61,990 bases of DNA, taken from Clostridia bacterium (GTDB taxonomy: Bacteria > Bacillota > Clostridia > Christensenellales > Aristaeellaceae). The DNA lies in contig JAGBFR010000008.1 in NCBI GenBank assembly GCA_017936375.1, positions 1-61,990 on the forward strand, given 5' to 3'. The notes under the pieces were generated by a model that saw nothing but the letters and a program-made list of their open reading frames with translations, did no database searches and was not told the DNA's origin. Of the stretch, positions 33,239 through 41,968 are shown one piece after another. The position numbers and the translations under genes were made by a program. Each line of letters starts with the position of its first letter. Position 1 is the first letter of the stretch.

Positions 33239-35137
33239 TTACAGGCCGAGCTCCGCATGCGCCTTGTCGATCGCGTCGTTCCACGCCCGCACATTCTCAG
33301 GCCGGTCCGGCGCGCCGCAGCTCTTACAGGGCTTCAGGCCCGTGTACGGATAGACCGTCAGGCGGCTGTAGGTGATGCCCGTCAGCGGCAGATACGCGCT
33401 GCGCACGGTGGAGCAGTTCGCATCCGCGTGGTAGCGCTCGCCGCCGTCGGGGTTATAGTAGACCGGCGCGTCGCCCGGCGTCTCCGCCAGCCGCCTGCCG
33501 TCGTCGTCCCAGACGATGAGCTTGATGTTCTTTTCGTACTTCAGGTTGTCCCAGATCCATTCGTGGTTGTATCCGTCCGCATTCTCCTTGCGCTGCACGC
33601 GGATGCAGCCGTGCGAGGCGCGCTGACCCAGCGCGGATTCGCAGACGGAGTAATCGTGATAGCCCTCGCTGCTGACGATGGAAGGAACGAGGTGGATGAG
33701 GTCGCCGCCGTTGAAGCGGATCGCCTGATCGCACCAGAGATTGCCCGACCAGAAGCCGCCCGTCGCGCTGCACATCAGGAATTCGCCGGAGGCCGTCTCG
33801 CAGAAGCCCTCGTTCCCGCCGGTCGTCGTGCCGGTGGAGACGAGCAGCGTGGTCATCAGCTTCCCATTCCTGTAGATGTACAGGCGCTGGGTCATCTTGT
33901 CCACGATCAGGCCGTATTCCTGATTGGGCGTGACGGTCTTGATGCGCTTGTCGCGCACCCAGCCCTGCTCCAGTTCATCGTAGTCGTTGTAGGCCTCGAT
34001 CTTCGTCCAGCCGTCGCGCCGCTCAAGCACCTTGACCGCGACGGATTCGCCGTAAAAGTAGCCCCTGTGCGGGGAGTACGTCTTGCGCTCGCCGTCCGGC
34101 CCGTCGGAGAGGTAGATCTTCTCCTTCTGGTCGACGTCCAGCACCGTGATGTCCGCCGTCAGCCGCGCCCATGCCGCCGCCTCGTCATAGGGATCAAACT
34201 CCCCGAACCAGCCGGAGGCGATGGCGCTCTTCGCCGTCTCGAGCATGGCCTGCGCCTGCTGCTCGGCCTTCGCCTGGGCGTTGATCTGCGCGGCGATCTT
34301 CCTCGCCTGAATATCAGCGGCGAGGCTGCGCTGGGTGCCCGCGTCCGCCTCGCCGGTCTGTTTGAGGCCCTTGCTCTTCTGGTAGGCCTTTGTCGCCGTC
34401 GCGGTCGCCTTGCCGTATTTACCGGCGCAGTCCCCGTCGTAGAAGCCGAGGTCCTTGAGCGACTGCTGATAGGCGGCCACGCTGCCGCCCTCCGAGCCCA
34501 TGCCCATGCGCGTGCCGACAAGGCCCTCCTGCAGCACGCCATAGCCGCGGATGGAGGGATCGTCGAGCTTATAGGTATAGCGGGCAACGACCGTCGGCTC
34601 CGGGCCGAGGATCTTATTGTTGCCCTCGATGGTGTGCACGGTGTAGCTGCCATCCGCATCCTGCGTGACGAACTCCACAATGCCCACATGGTCAAGCCGG
34701 TTGTACTGATACCATTCGATGTAGATCAGGTCGCCCGGCTGCGGGATATACGGGCGCTCCGCCACGGACACGCCGTCGCTGAGGTAGAATTGCTCGCCCT
34801 CATTGCCCAGCATGCCGGAGGTGGTGATATAGCGCCCCTGCTGGGCGAACCACTCCGCGCCCTCGTCGCAGCTGGTCTGCATCGGGTAGTCGTTGTCGAG
34901 CATCGACAGGCCGTAGAGCTCGTCCGCCCGGCTGACGCACCAGGAGACAAACTCCGAGCACCACTCGCCGTAGGCATTCCCGCCCCACTCGCCGTATTTC
35001 GTATAGCCGCCCTTGGTGGCGCTGTATTCCAGCTCGCTCACCGCCACGGCGAGCAGCGTCTGTGCGCGCTGGTCGGCCATGGCCGACGCGCCGCACAGCA
35101 GCGCAAGGGCAAGGATCAGCGCAATCAGGTGCTTCAT
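33239..35137 (-). CDS. CHAP and L,D-transpeptidase (YkuD) multidomain cell-wall protein
   Basis: 632 residues, exported (signal peptide to about residue 20, GASAMA). Domains in order: a CHAP-type amidase/endopeptidase (residues 40-175; Cys60 in GEWCSEFVSWC, His149 in DHVGIVEF, then TIEGN), a peptidoglycan-binding domain (215-270), a helical linker, an SH3-like stretch (about 330-400) and a YkuD L,D-transpeptidase (about 405-560) with ASHGCIRV around Cys510. The tail (YHADANCSTV, GLKPCKSCG) resembles an Ada-like or small Cys-containing module. It would both cut and crosslink peptidoglycan. ATG 35137 is chosen since the ATG two codons earlier touches the ribosome binding site GGAGG. Confidence 0.86.
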   Translation of the reverse strand: MKHLIALILALALLCGASAMADQRAQTLLAVAVSELEYSATKGGYTKYGEWGGNAYGEWCSEFVSWCVSRADELYGLSMLDNDYPMQTSCDEGAEWFAQQGRYITTSGMLGNEGEQFYLSDGVSVAERPYIPQPGDLIYIEWYQYNRLDHVGIVEFVTQDADGSYTVHTIEGNNKILGPEPTVVARYTYKLDDPSIRGYGVLQEGLVGTRMGMGSEGGSVAAYQQSLKDLGFYDGDCAGKYGKATATATKAYQKSKGLKQTGEADAGTQRSLAADIQARKIAAQINAQAKAEQQAQAMLETAKSAIASGWFGEFDPYDEAAAWARLTADITVLDVDQKEKIYLSDGPDGERKTYSPHRGYFYGESVAVKVLERRDGWTKIEAYNDYDELEQGWVRDKRIKTVTPNQEYGLIVDKMTQRLYIYRNGKLMTTLLVSTGTTTGGNEGFCETASGEFLMCSATGGFWSGNLWCDQAIRFNGGDLIHLVPSIVSSEGYHDYSVCESALGQRASHGCIRVQRKENADGYNHEWIWDNLKYEKNIKLIVWDDDGRRLAETPGDAPVYYNPDGGERYHADANCSTVRSAYLPLTGITYSRLTVYPYTGLKPCKSCGAPDRPENVRAWNDAIDKAHAELGL

Positions 35138-35211
35138 GAACATCCTCCGAAAATCAAGATCTATCTGATAAGACGGCGCTTACCCGCCTTTTCTTGCATC
35201 TCAGCCGCAGA

Positions 35212-35925
35212 TCAGAGAATTGTCTGCGCCTCCTGCGCCCATGCCGCCTCGTCGAAGCTGCGCCACGGGGCTGCGTCTCGCGGCGGCGGCGCGTCAAAGT
35301 GCATCTCTTCCTTTTTGGTCGGGTGTACGAGGCCCAGATGCGCGCCCCAGAGGGCGATCTGCTGCCCGGGCTTTCCCCCGCCGTAGCGCGCATCGCCCCA
35401 GATGGGCACGCCCGCCGTGGAGAGCTGCACGCGGATCTGATGCGAGCGCCCGGTGTAGAGCTTCACCCGCAGGAGCGAGAGTCCCTCCGCCTGCGCGCAG
35501 CGGGCAAAGCGGAGCTTGGCGTCCTTCGCGCCCGGCGTCCCCTCCGGCACGGAGCGGACGGTGTTCGTCCGCTCGTCCTTGAGGAGCCAGTCGTTGAGCT
35601 CCCCCTCCGGCGCAGCCGCGCCCTGCACGGCGGCGACGTACTGGCGCGCGAGCGTCTTTTTGCGCACCTGCTCGCTCAGCCTGTCCGCCGCCTTGCTCGT
35701 GCGCGCGAGCACCACCAGCCCGCCCACAGGCCTGTCCAGCCTGTGCACAAGGCCCAGGTACACCGCACCCGGCTTCTGGTACTTTTCGGCGATATACGCC
35801 TTCATCGTGCTGTGCAGGTCGGGGTCGCCGCTGGCGTCCGCCTGCGTGGGCATATTCGGGGGCTTGACGACCACGAGGAGATGATTGTCCTCGTAGACGA
35901 TCCCGACGCCGTGATAGAATTCCAT
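35212..35925 (-). CDS. RluA family RNA pseudouridine synthase
   Basis: 237 residues. Motifs: DNHLLVVVKPPNMPTQ (strand preceding the core), VHRLDRPVGGLVVLART with the catalytic Asp (about residue 64) and the C-terminal LYTGRSHQIRVQLSTAGVPIWGDARYG. There is no S4 domain, so it is one of the short RluA-type enzymes (similar to RluC/RluD cores or YtzG-like). It isomerises uridine in ribosomal or transfer RNA; the target position cannot be told. It starts 12 bases after the methyltransferase gene on the same strand, so the two are an RNA-modification pair. Confidence 0.9.
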   Translation of the reverse strand: MEFYHGVGIVYEDNHLLVVVKPPNMPTQADASGDPDLHSTMKAYIAEKYQKPGAVYLGLVHRLDRPVGGLVVLARTSKAADRLSEQVRKKTLARQYVAAVQGAAAPEGELNDWLLKDERTNTVRSVPEGTPGAKDAKLRFARCAQAEGLSLLRVKLYTGRSHQIRVQLSTAGVPIWGDARYGGGKPGQQIALWGAHLGLVHPTKKEEMHFDAPPPRDAAPWRSFDEAAWAQEAQTIL

Positions 35926-35937
35926 AAACGCCTCAGA

Positions 35938-36819
35938 TTACTTCTTTTCCCAGCGTCCGCTGGTTCCGCAGGGCAGCACGCCGCCGGCCGTCACCGGCAG
36001 GCAGAGCTCGTCCGCCTTCACCTCGCCGCCAAAGCGGGAAGTCACGCACATGTCGACCATGTTGCCCAGCACGCTCGCCTGGAAGCCCGTGGTGTAGCCG
36101 TTGAGCAGGAAGAACAGCGGATCCTCGCACAGCGCCTCGCTCGCCGCCTTCACAAGGCCGTAAAGCTCGTTTTCCAGCTTCCACACCTCGCCGCCCGGGC
36201 CGCGCCCGTAGCTCGGCGGGTCCATCAGGATGCCGTCATAGAAATGGCCGCGCCTCGCCTCGCGCTGCACAAACTTGAGCGCGTCGTCGATGATCCAGCG
36301 GGTGCTCTCCTCCGGCAGGCCGGAGAGCTCGCGATTCTCCCTCGCCCACTGGACCATGCCCTTCGCCGCATCGCAATGGCAGACCTGCGCGCCCGCCGCG
36401 GCGCAGGCCATCGTCGCGCCGCCGGTGTAGGCAAAGAGATTGAGCACGCGCACGGGACGGCCCTCCGCCCTGCGCTGCTGCACGAGGCCGTTCATCCAGT
36501 CCCAGTTCGCCGCCTGCTCGGGGAAGAGGCCCGTGTGCTTGAAGCCCGTCGGACGGACGTAGAACTTCAGATCCTTATCGACGCTGCGGTATTCGATCTC
36601 CCAGCGCTCGGGCAGCCTTGCAAAGAATTCCCAGCTGCCGCCGCCCTTCTCGCTGCGGTGATAGTGCGCCTGCGCCTTGCGCCAGAGGGAGGGATCGCGC
36701 GCCGGCCAGATGGCCTGCGGGTCCGGGCGGCGCAGATACACGTCGCCCCAGCGCTCCAGCTTCTCGCCGCCGCCGCAATCGAGCACCTCATAATCCTGCC
36801 ACTTATCTGCAATAAACAT
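35938..36819 (-). CDS. SAM-dependent methyltransferase, RlmI/RlmL-like
   Basis: 293 residues with a class I Rossmann core: VLNLFAYTGGATMACAAAGA (motif I, about residues 125-144), CDAAKGMVQWARENREL (motif II acidic residue), WIIDDALKFVQRE and the catalytic DPPSYGRGPGG (about residue 200). The layout is that of 23S rRNA m5C/m2G methyltransferases without a PUA domain. Upstream residues (VYLRRPDPQAIWP, HYHRSEKGGGSWEFF) are characteristic of the small Clostridia group. Followed at 12 bases by an RluA-type gene. Substrate inferred only as RNA. Confidence 0.87.
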   Translation of the reverse strand: MFIADKWQDYEVLDCGGGEKLERWGDVYLRRPDPQAIWPARDPSLWRKAQAHYHRSEKGGGSWEFFARLPERWEIEYRSVDKDLKFYVRPTGFKHTGLFPEQAANWDWMNGLVQQRRAEGRPVRVLNLFAYTGGATMACAAAGAQVCHCDAAKGMVQWARENRELSGLPEESTRWIIDDALKFVQREARRGHFYDGILMDPPSYGRGPGGEVWKLENELYGLVKAASEALCEDPLFFLLNGYTTGFQASVLGNMVDMCVTSRFGGEVKADELCLPVTAGGVLPCGTSGRWEKK

Positions 36820-36852
36820 GGTTTACCTCATCAATCAAAATCCATCTGCATG

Positions 36853-36912
36853 ACTGGGGCTTTGCCCCATACCCCACCAAAGGGCTTTCCGATCGCCCTT
36901 TGGAAACCTTCG
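36853..36912. repeat. Intergenic hairpin repeat
   Basis: GGGGCTTTGCCCC followed by CACCAAAGGGCTTTCC and GCCCTTTGGAAACC makes two adjacent hairpins. Strings of this type recur in gut Clostridia intergenic regions; only this copy is in the window. The 36820-36954 gap holds nothing else. Confidence 0.5.
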
Positions 36913-36954
36913 GTCCACATGATAGACGACAATCATCCACACGAGATTTCAGTC

Positions 36955-38259
36955 TCAGAAGAACCGCTTGAGCTTTTCCTTCTGCCCTTCCATCATATCA
37001 GAAAGCACGCCTTCTGTATAGAGCAAATCCACGCCCGTGAGCGCCGGATCGCACTCCATCGCCTCGCGCAGCGCCCTGCGGTCGCCCGTCGCGCCCGCGC
37101 CGGCATAGAGCAGATTGCACAGGCTCAGCTGGCTCATGATGTCCTCCAGCTCAATGGGCAGGGAGACAGGCCTTCCGTGCGCGCCGTTTTCATCGACCGT
37201 CGCCGGGCCCTCGACAAAACGCCCCTCGGCCACGCCGGGCACCGCCCCGTCGCAGGGCATGCACAGGCTCTTCACCTCGCACGCGCCCATGCCCCAGAGC
37301 GCACGCAGGATCTCCACCGGCCGCGTGGAAGACAGGCCGCTCGTGCGGATCTGCCCCCACGCCTTCACGCCGTCCGGGCTGAGCGGGCCATGCACTGTCA
37401 GCAGCGCCAGATTGCGCTTGCGCAGCTCATAGTCCGCAAGGCCCACGCCGGAGAGGAGCACCGTCTTGCGCGGGCTCAATTCCGTATCCGCCAGCAGCTC
37501 GTACTGCATCGCGCGCTCGCCCGCGGGGATCGCGTCGTACCAGTCGATATACTGCGCAGCGAGCTCCTCGCGCGGGTCCTCCTTGATCTCCTTCTTGCAG
37601 CGCGGGATCAGGTCGCGGCCCTTTTTGTCGCGCAGCTGCGTCACCCAGCTAAAGTTATTGAGGCCCGCGCATTCGACGGAAAGCTCCTCTTCCTTTTCGC
37701 CGAGATAGAGCGCAAGACGCCTGGCCGTCTGCTCCGTCACGCCGCTCACGCCCAGCGTGCGCACGCCGCAATAGCGCTGCGCACACTCGCAGGCACGGGC
37801 CATCTGCATGCCGCCAAAGCCGCTGTCGCAGAGGATCAGCGGCGCGCCGGGGCATTCCTCAGCCATCTGCTCCGCCATATCCGTCACGAAATCGAGCACG
37901 CGCAGCGTCTGCATCGCGCCGCCTACGCCGCCGCGCAGGCGCACCTGCTTGCCAAGGCCCACGCTGTCCAGCAGCTCGTAGTCCTTCTTCCACGCCTCCT
38001 CATCGAGGAAATCGGCGCAGAGGATCACCGCGTCGGCGGAGAAGGCCGCCTTCTTCAGCTGGGTCGTGTAGTAGAAGCGCGCCTCCACGCCGAAGCCGCG
38101 GGCCAGCGCCTGCGCGCCGCGGGCGGAGAGCTCTGCCATATCCAGATCCGCGTCCACCATCCATACCTCGCACGGCATGCGGTAGCGGACGAAGAGATCC
38201 TCAAAGATGGCGGGGGCAAAGTGATAGGAGCCCGCGCCGGCAATCACGATCTTTTTCAT
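36955..38259 (-). CDS. Glycoside hydrolase family 4-like protein with altered active site
   Basis: 434 residues. The N-terminal GAGSYHFAPAIFEDL and VWMVDADLDMAELSA are the NAD-binding start of GH4 enzymes (6-phospho-glucosidases, alpha-galactosidases, galacturonidases), and RGGVGGAMQTLR plus GLNNFSWVTQL are family-like too. Two positions look wrong for a standard enzyme: the C-N-P motif reads C144-D145-S146, and the metal-binding His of G-x-N-H is Asn202. Both usually bind the Mn ion and substrate. Either the metal site has been rebuilt or the protein does other chemistry. ATG 38259 gives the conserved start; an ATG two codons earlier is possible, and neither has a strong ribosome binding site. 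Confidence 0.75.
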   Translation of the reverse strand: MKKIVIAGAGSYHFAPAIFEDLFVRYRMPCEVWMVDADLDMAELSARGAQALARGFGVEARFYYTTQLKKAAFSADAVILCADFLDEEAWKKDYELLDSVGLGKQVRLRGGVGGAMQTLRVLDFVTDMAEQMAEECPGAPLILCDSGFGGMQMARACECAQRYCGVRTLGVSGVTEQTARRLALYLGEKEEELSVECAGLNNFSWVTQLRDKKGRDLIPRCKKEIKEDPREELAAQYIDWYDAIPAGERAMQYELLADTELSPRKTVLLSGVGLADYELRKRNLALLTVHGPLSPDGVKAWGQIRTSGLSSTRPVEILRALWGMGACEVKSLCMPCDGAVPGVAEGRFVEGPATVDENGAHGRPVSLPIELEDIMSQLSLCNLLYAGAGATGDRRALREAMECDPALTGVDLLYTEGVLSDMMEGQKEKLKRFF

Positions 38260-38282
38260 ATCCATAATCCGCTTTCTAAATA

Positions 38283-38405
38283 AACCCTCCCCTTTGGGGG
38301 AGGGTAACCGAAGGACGGACAGGATCCCCAAGGCAGCCATGATCGCCGCCCCAGGACCTCATCCGTCATGCCTTCGGCATGCCACCTTCCCCATCGGGGA
38401 AGGCA
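38283..38405. repeat. Dispersed palindromic repeat elements
   Basis: ACCCTCCCC-TTTG-GGGGAGGGT at 38285-38307 and GACCTCATCCGTCA, ATGCCTTCGGCAT, CCACCTTCCCC-ATC-GGGGAAGGC at 38353-38405. Same family as those at 6.2, 6.4 and 15.8 kb; they fill the gap between ileS and the GH4-like gene. Confidence 0.75.
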
Positions 38406-38415
38406 ATTTTTGTTC

Positions 38416-41400
38416 TTACGCCTTGCGGACGGAGAGCGTCGCGTCGACGCCGTTGATGCTCCAGTCCTTCGCATAAGCGCCCTCGGCGGCCTCGCCGAAG
38501 ACGACCTCCAGCGCGAGCACACCGTTCTTGATCGTCTCCACATTCTCCGCGACGATGGCGGCGAGCTTCTCGTCCGCGGTCTTCACGGTGACGAGGATGC
38601 GGTCGGTCACCTCGAAGCCGGCCTCCTTGCGCATGGTCTGCAGCTTGGAGATGACCTCGCGGGCGAAGCCCTCGGCGATCAGTTCCTCGGTCAGGTTGGT
38701 GTCCAGCGCGACGGTCACATCGCGGTCGGTCGCCACGACATAGCCCGGCTTCTTCATCGGGCTGGTGAGGACGTCGTCCTTCTCCAGCTCCACCTGCGTG
38801 CCGTCGAGCTCAAAGGTCAGGAGGCTCCCGGCCTCAAAGTTCTTGACGACCTCGTTGCCGTCCAGCGTGGAGAGCTTTTCGCCGATCGCCTTGAGCAGCT
38901 TGCCGTACTTGCGGCCCAGCGTGCGCATCTGCGGCTTGAGCTGATAGGTCATGAAGGCGGTGGTGTCGTCGGTGAACTCGACGGCCTTGACGTTGAGCTC
39001 GTCCTCGGCCAGCTCGCACAGATCCTGCGGGAACTCCGCGCCGGAGACGACCATCTTCGCCAGCGGCTGGCGGACCTTGAGGCCGCTCTCGGCGCGCGCG
39101 CCGCGGCCCTGGATGACGACCTCCAGCAGCTTCTTCATGTTCTCCTCGAGCTCGGCGTCGATCATGCTCTCGTCGCAGACCGGGAAGTCGGTCAGATGCA
39201 CGGAGATCGGCGCGTCCGGATTCACGGAGCAGACGAGGTTGCGGTACATATTCTCCGCCATGAACGGGGTGAACGGCGCAGTCAGGCGGGCCATGGTCTC
39301 AAGGATGTGGTAGAGCGTGGCGAACGCGGCTTCCTTGTCGCCGGCCATGCCCTTGCCCCAGAAGCGCTCGCGGCTGCGGCGGACATACCAGTTGGACAGA
39401 TCGTCCACGAAGTCCACCATCTCGCGGGAGGCCTCGGTGATGCGGTAGTTCTCCAGATGCGCATCCACGTTCTTGACGAGCGTGTTGAGGCGGCTGAGCG
39501 CCCACTTGTCCATCAGGGAGAGCTCCACATTGGCCAGCGGATGCGCCTTCGGATCGAACTGGTCGATCTCAGCGTACAGGATGAAGAACGCATAGGTATT
39601 CCACAGGGTGCCCATGTACTTGCGCTGGGACTCCTCAATCGCCTTGGCGTGGAAGCGCTTGGGCAGCCACGGCGCAGCGTTGTTGTAGAAGAACCAGCGG
39701 ACGGCGTCGGCGCCCTGGGCGTTGAGCACATCCCACGGATTGACGACGTTGCCGATGTGCTTACTCATCTTGCGGCCTTCCTTGTCCTGCACATGACCCA
39801 TGACCACGCAGTTCTCAAACGGGTTGGTGTCAAACAGGCAGGTGGAGATCGCCAGCAGCGTGTAGAACCAGCCGCGGGTCTGGTCGATGGCCTCGGAGAT
39901 GAAGTTCGCCGGGAAGCGGCGCTCAAACTGCTCCTTGTTCTCGAAAGGATAGTGCCACTGCGCGAACGGCATGGAGCCGGAATCGTACCAGCAGTCGATG
40001 ACGTCCTTGACGCGGTGCATGTCCTTGCCGCACTTTTCGCAGGTGAGGACGACCTCGTCGATGTACGGACGATGCAGCTCGATGTTCGGGTCGACGTTGT
40101 GGCCGAGCTTCACCAGCTCCTCGCGGCTGCCGATGACGTGGATATGACCGCACTCGCAGGTCCACACCGGCAGCGGCGTGCCCCAGTAGCGCTCGCGGGA
40201 GAGGCCCCAGTCATGCACGCCCTCGAGCCACATGCCCATGCGGCCTTCCTTGATGTTGTCCGGCATCCAGTTGACCGCGCGGTTGTTCTTGATCAGCTGA
40301 TCGCGAACAGCGGTCATCTTGATGTACCAGGTCGGGCGCGGATAGTACAGCAGCGGGTTATCGCAGCGCCAGCAGAACGGATAGTCATGCGCGAACGGCA
40401 CGGCGGCGAACAGCAGGCCGCGCTCCTTGAGGTCCTCAAGGATCAGCTTGTCGGCGTCCTTGACGAACACGCCCGGCCACTTGGTGTCCTCTGTCATGCA
40501 GCCCTGGGTGTCGACGAGGTTGATGAACGGCACGTCGTTTGCCTGGCAGACGCGGTTGTCGTCCTCGCCGAACGCCGGCGCGATGTGAACGATGCCGGTA
40601 CCGTCGCTCATGGTGACGTAGTCGTCCGCGACGACGAACCAGGCCTTCTTGTCGAGCTTGCCGACGGCGAAGTCAAACAGCGGCTCGTACTCCATGCCGC
40701 AGAGCTCGCGGCCCGGCATCTCGGCGACGATCTCGATCTCCTTGTCCGGATAGATCGCGTCGATGAGCGCCTTGGCCATGATGATGGTCTGGCCGTCCAC
40801 ATGGAACTTGGCATAGGTATCGCGCGGGTTCACGCACAGGGCGAGGTTAGAGGGCAGGGTCCACGGGGTGGTCGTCCACGCGAGGAGGTAGGTGTTCTCC
40901 TCACCCTTGACCGCAAAGCGGACGTAGGCGGAGGTCTCCTTCACATTCTTATAGCCCTGAGCGACCTCGTGAGAGGACAGCGCGGTGCCGCAGCGCGGGC
41001 AGTACGGCGCGATCTTATGGCCGAGGTACAGCAGGCCCTTCTTGTGGATCTCCTTGAGGGACCACCACTCGGACTCGATGTAGTTGTCCTCGTAGGTGAC
41101 GTACGGATCTTCCATATCCGCCCAGAAGCCGACGCGCTCGGACATCTCTTCCCACTCGGTCTTGTACTTCCAGACGGACTTCTTGCACTCCTTGATGAAC
41201 GGCTCGATGCCGTACTTCTCAATCTGCGGCTTGCCGTCCAGGCCGAGGATCTTCTCGACCTCCAGCTCGACCGGCAGGCCATGGGTATCCCAGCCGGCCT
41301 TGCGCAGCACGTCAAAGCCCTTCATCGTGCGGTAGCGCGGGATGATATCCTTGATGGCGCGGGTCTCGACATGGCCGATGTGCGGCTTGCCGTTGGCCGT

Positions 41401-41544
41401 GGGCGGGCCGTCAAAGAAGGTAAAGGCAGGCGCGCCGCGGCGCAGCTCAACGGTCTTCTTGAAGACCTCGTTTTCCCGCCAGAACTTGACAATCTCTTCC
41501 TCGCGCGCGACGAAGTTCATGTCCGTCGATACTTTCTGATACAT
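38416..41544 (-). CDS. ileS: Isoleucyl-tRNA synthetase, type 2 (eukaryote-like)
   Basis: 1042 residues. HIGH is intact at residues 55-58 (GKPHIGHVE). The second signature is KMSKH at 592-596 (GRKMSKHIGN) instead of KMSKS, and the long C-terminus without a zinc-finger tail is that of the IleS2/eukaryote-like group. Such enzymes are naturally little inhibited by mupirocin. The editing domain (TYLLAWTTTPWTLPSN, about residues 235-250) is present. It charges tRNA-Ile. Regulated by the T-box leader directly upstream. Confidence 0.96.
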   Translation of the reverse strand: MYQKVSTDMNFVAREEEIVKFWRENEVFKKTVELRRGAPAFTFFDGPPTANGKPHIGHVETRAIKDIIPRYRTMKGFDVLRKAGWDTHGLPVELEVEKILGLDGKPQIEKYGIEPFIKECKKSVWKYKTEWEEMSERVGFWADMEDPYVTYEDNYIESEWWSLKEIHKKGLLYLGHKIAPYCPRCGTALSSHEVAQGYKNVKETSAYVRFAVKGEENTYLLAWTTTPWTLPSNLALCVNPRDTYAKFHVDGQTIIMAKALIDAIYPDKEIEIVAEMPGRELCGMEYEPLFDFAVGKLDKKAWFVVADDYVTMSDGTGIVHIAPAFGEDDNRVCQANDVPFINLVDTQGCMTEDTKWPGVFVKDADKLILEDLKERGLLFAAVPFAHDYPFCWRCDNPLLYYPRPTWYIKMTAVRDQLIKNNRAVNWMPDNIKEGRMGMWLEGVHDWGLSRERYWGTPLPVWTCECGHIHVIGSREELVKLGHNVDPNIELHRPYIDEVVLTCEKCGKDMHRVKDVIDCWYDSGSMPFAQWHYPFENKEQFERRFPANFISEAIDQTRGWFYTLLAISTCLFDTNPFENCVVMGHVQDKEGRKMSKHIGNVVNPWDVLNAQGADAVRWFFYNNAAPWLPKRFHAKAIEESQRKYMGTLWNTYAFFILYAEIDQFDPKAHPLANVELSLMDKWALSRLNTLVKNVDAHLENYRITEASREMVDFVDDLSNWYVRRSRERFWGKGMAGDKEAAFATLYHILETMARLTAPFTPFMAENMYRNLVCSVNPDAPISVHLTDFPVCDESMIDAELEENMKKLLEVVIQGRGARAESGLKVRQPLAKMVVSGAEFPQDLCELAEDELNVKAVEFTDDTTAFMTYQLKPQMRTLGRKYGKLLKAIGEKLSTLDGNEVVKNFEAGSLLTFELDGTQVELEKDDVLTSPMKKPGYVVATDRDVTVALDTNLTEELIAEGFAREVISKLQTMRKEAGFEVTDRILVTVKTADEKLAAIVAENVETIKNGVLALEVVFGEAAEGAYAKDWSINGVDATLSVRKA

Positions 41545-41568
41545 CGTGAGTTCCTCACTTTCGGTAGA

Positions 41569-41893
41569 AATATAAAAGCAGCCTTATCCCATTGGGACGA
41601 GGCTGCTCGCGGTACCACCCAAATTAGCGCAGTGCGCTTTCCACTTCCGAACCCGTCCGCAAAGCATCCTGCTTTTGCGCACGCGGCCGATCGTATTGAG
41701 CATCCATCTGCACTCACTTCATTAAGCCGTAACGTGGCGATCCGTCTCCCCCTAACGGCCATAGCACACCGCTCAGGGAAGCCGCTGCGCAGGTGATCCC
41801 ATACCCCTCTCCCCGTCCGGAATTGCACCAGTCTCCGGCTCTCTGCGCGCTTTGAAGGGCAGCGTCCTGCGTCATTCGCGTTTGACGATATTC
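41569..41893 (-). ncRNA. T-box leader of ileS
   Basis: On the minus strand GGGTGGTACCGCG (41622-41610), the core T-box, is followed by the terminator AGCAGCC...GGCTGCTTTT (41605-41569). Upstream, GGGATCACC holds an ATC Ile codon at 41797-41795 in a plausible specifier position, so uncharged tRNA-Ile should favour read-through. The leader begins just after the promoter at 41900-41928. Confidence 0.9.
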
Positions 41894-41899
41894 TCAGAT

Positions 41900-41928
41900 A
41901 TGATACTCGCTTTTTCCGGATTTGTAAA
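41900..41928 (-). promoter_or_regulatory. Promoter of the ileS T-box leader
   Basis: Minus strand TTTACA (41928-41923), 17 bases, TATCAT (41905-41900). Confidence 0.55.
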
Positions 41929-41968
41929 GGGTTTTTGGAAATTTCACGCGGTTTGCGTGCCGTTGCAG

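Noticed and set aside
32594-38283. Two plus-strand frames of about 930 and 1029 codons opposite 32.6-38.3 kb
   Set aside because: Arg/His/Ala-rich shadows of the minus-strand FUSC, YkuD, RluA, methyltransferase and GH4-like genes.
38368-41796. Very long plus-strand open frame opposite ileS (over 1100 codons)
   Set aside because: It is the antisense shadow of ileS in GC-rich DNA; its product is low-complexity, and ileS has intact signatures, ribosome binding site and T-box.
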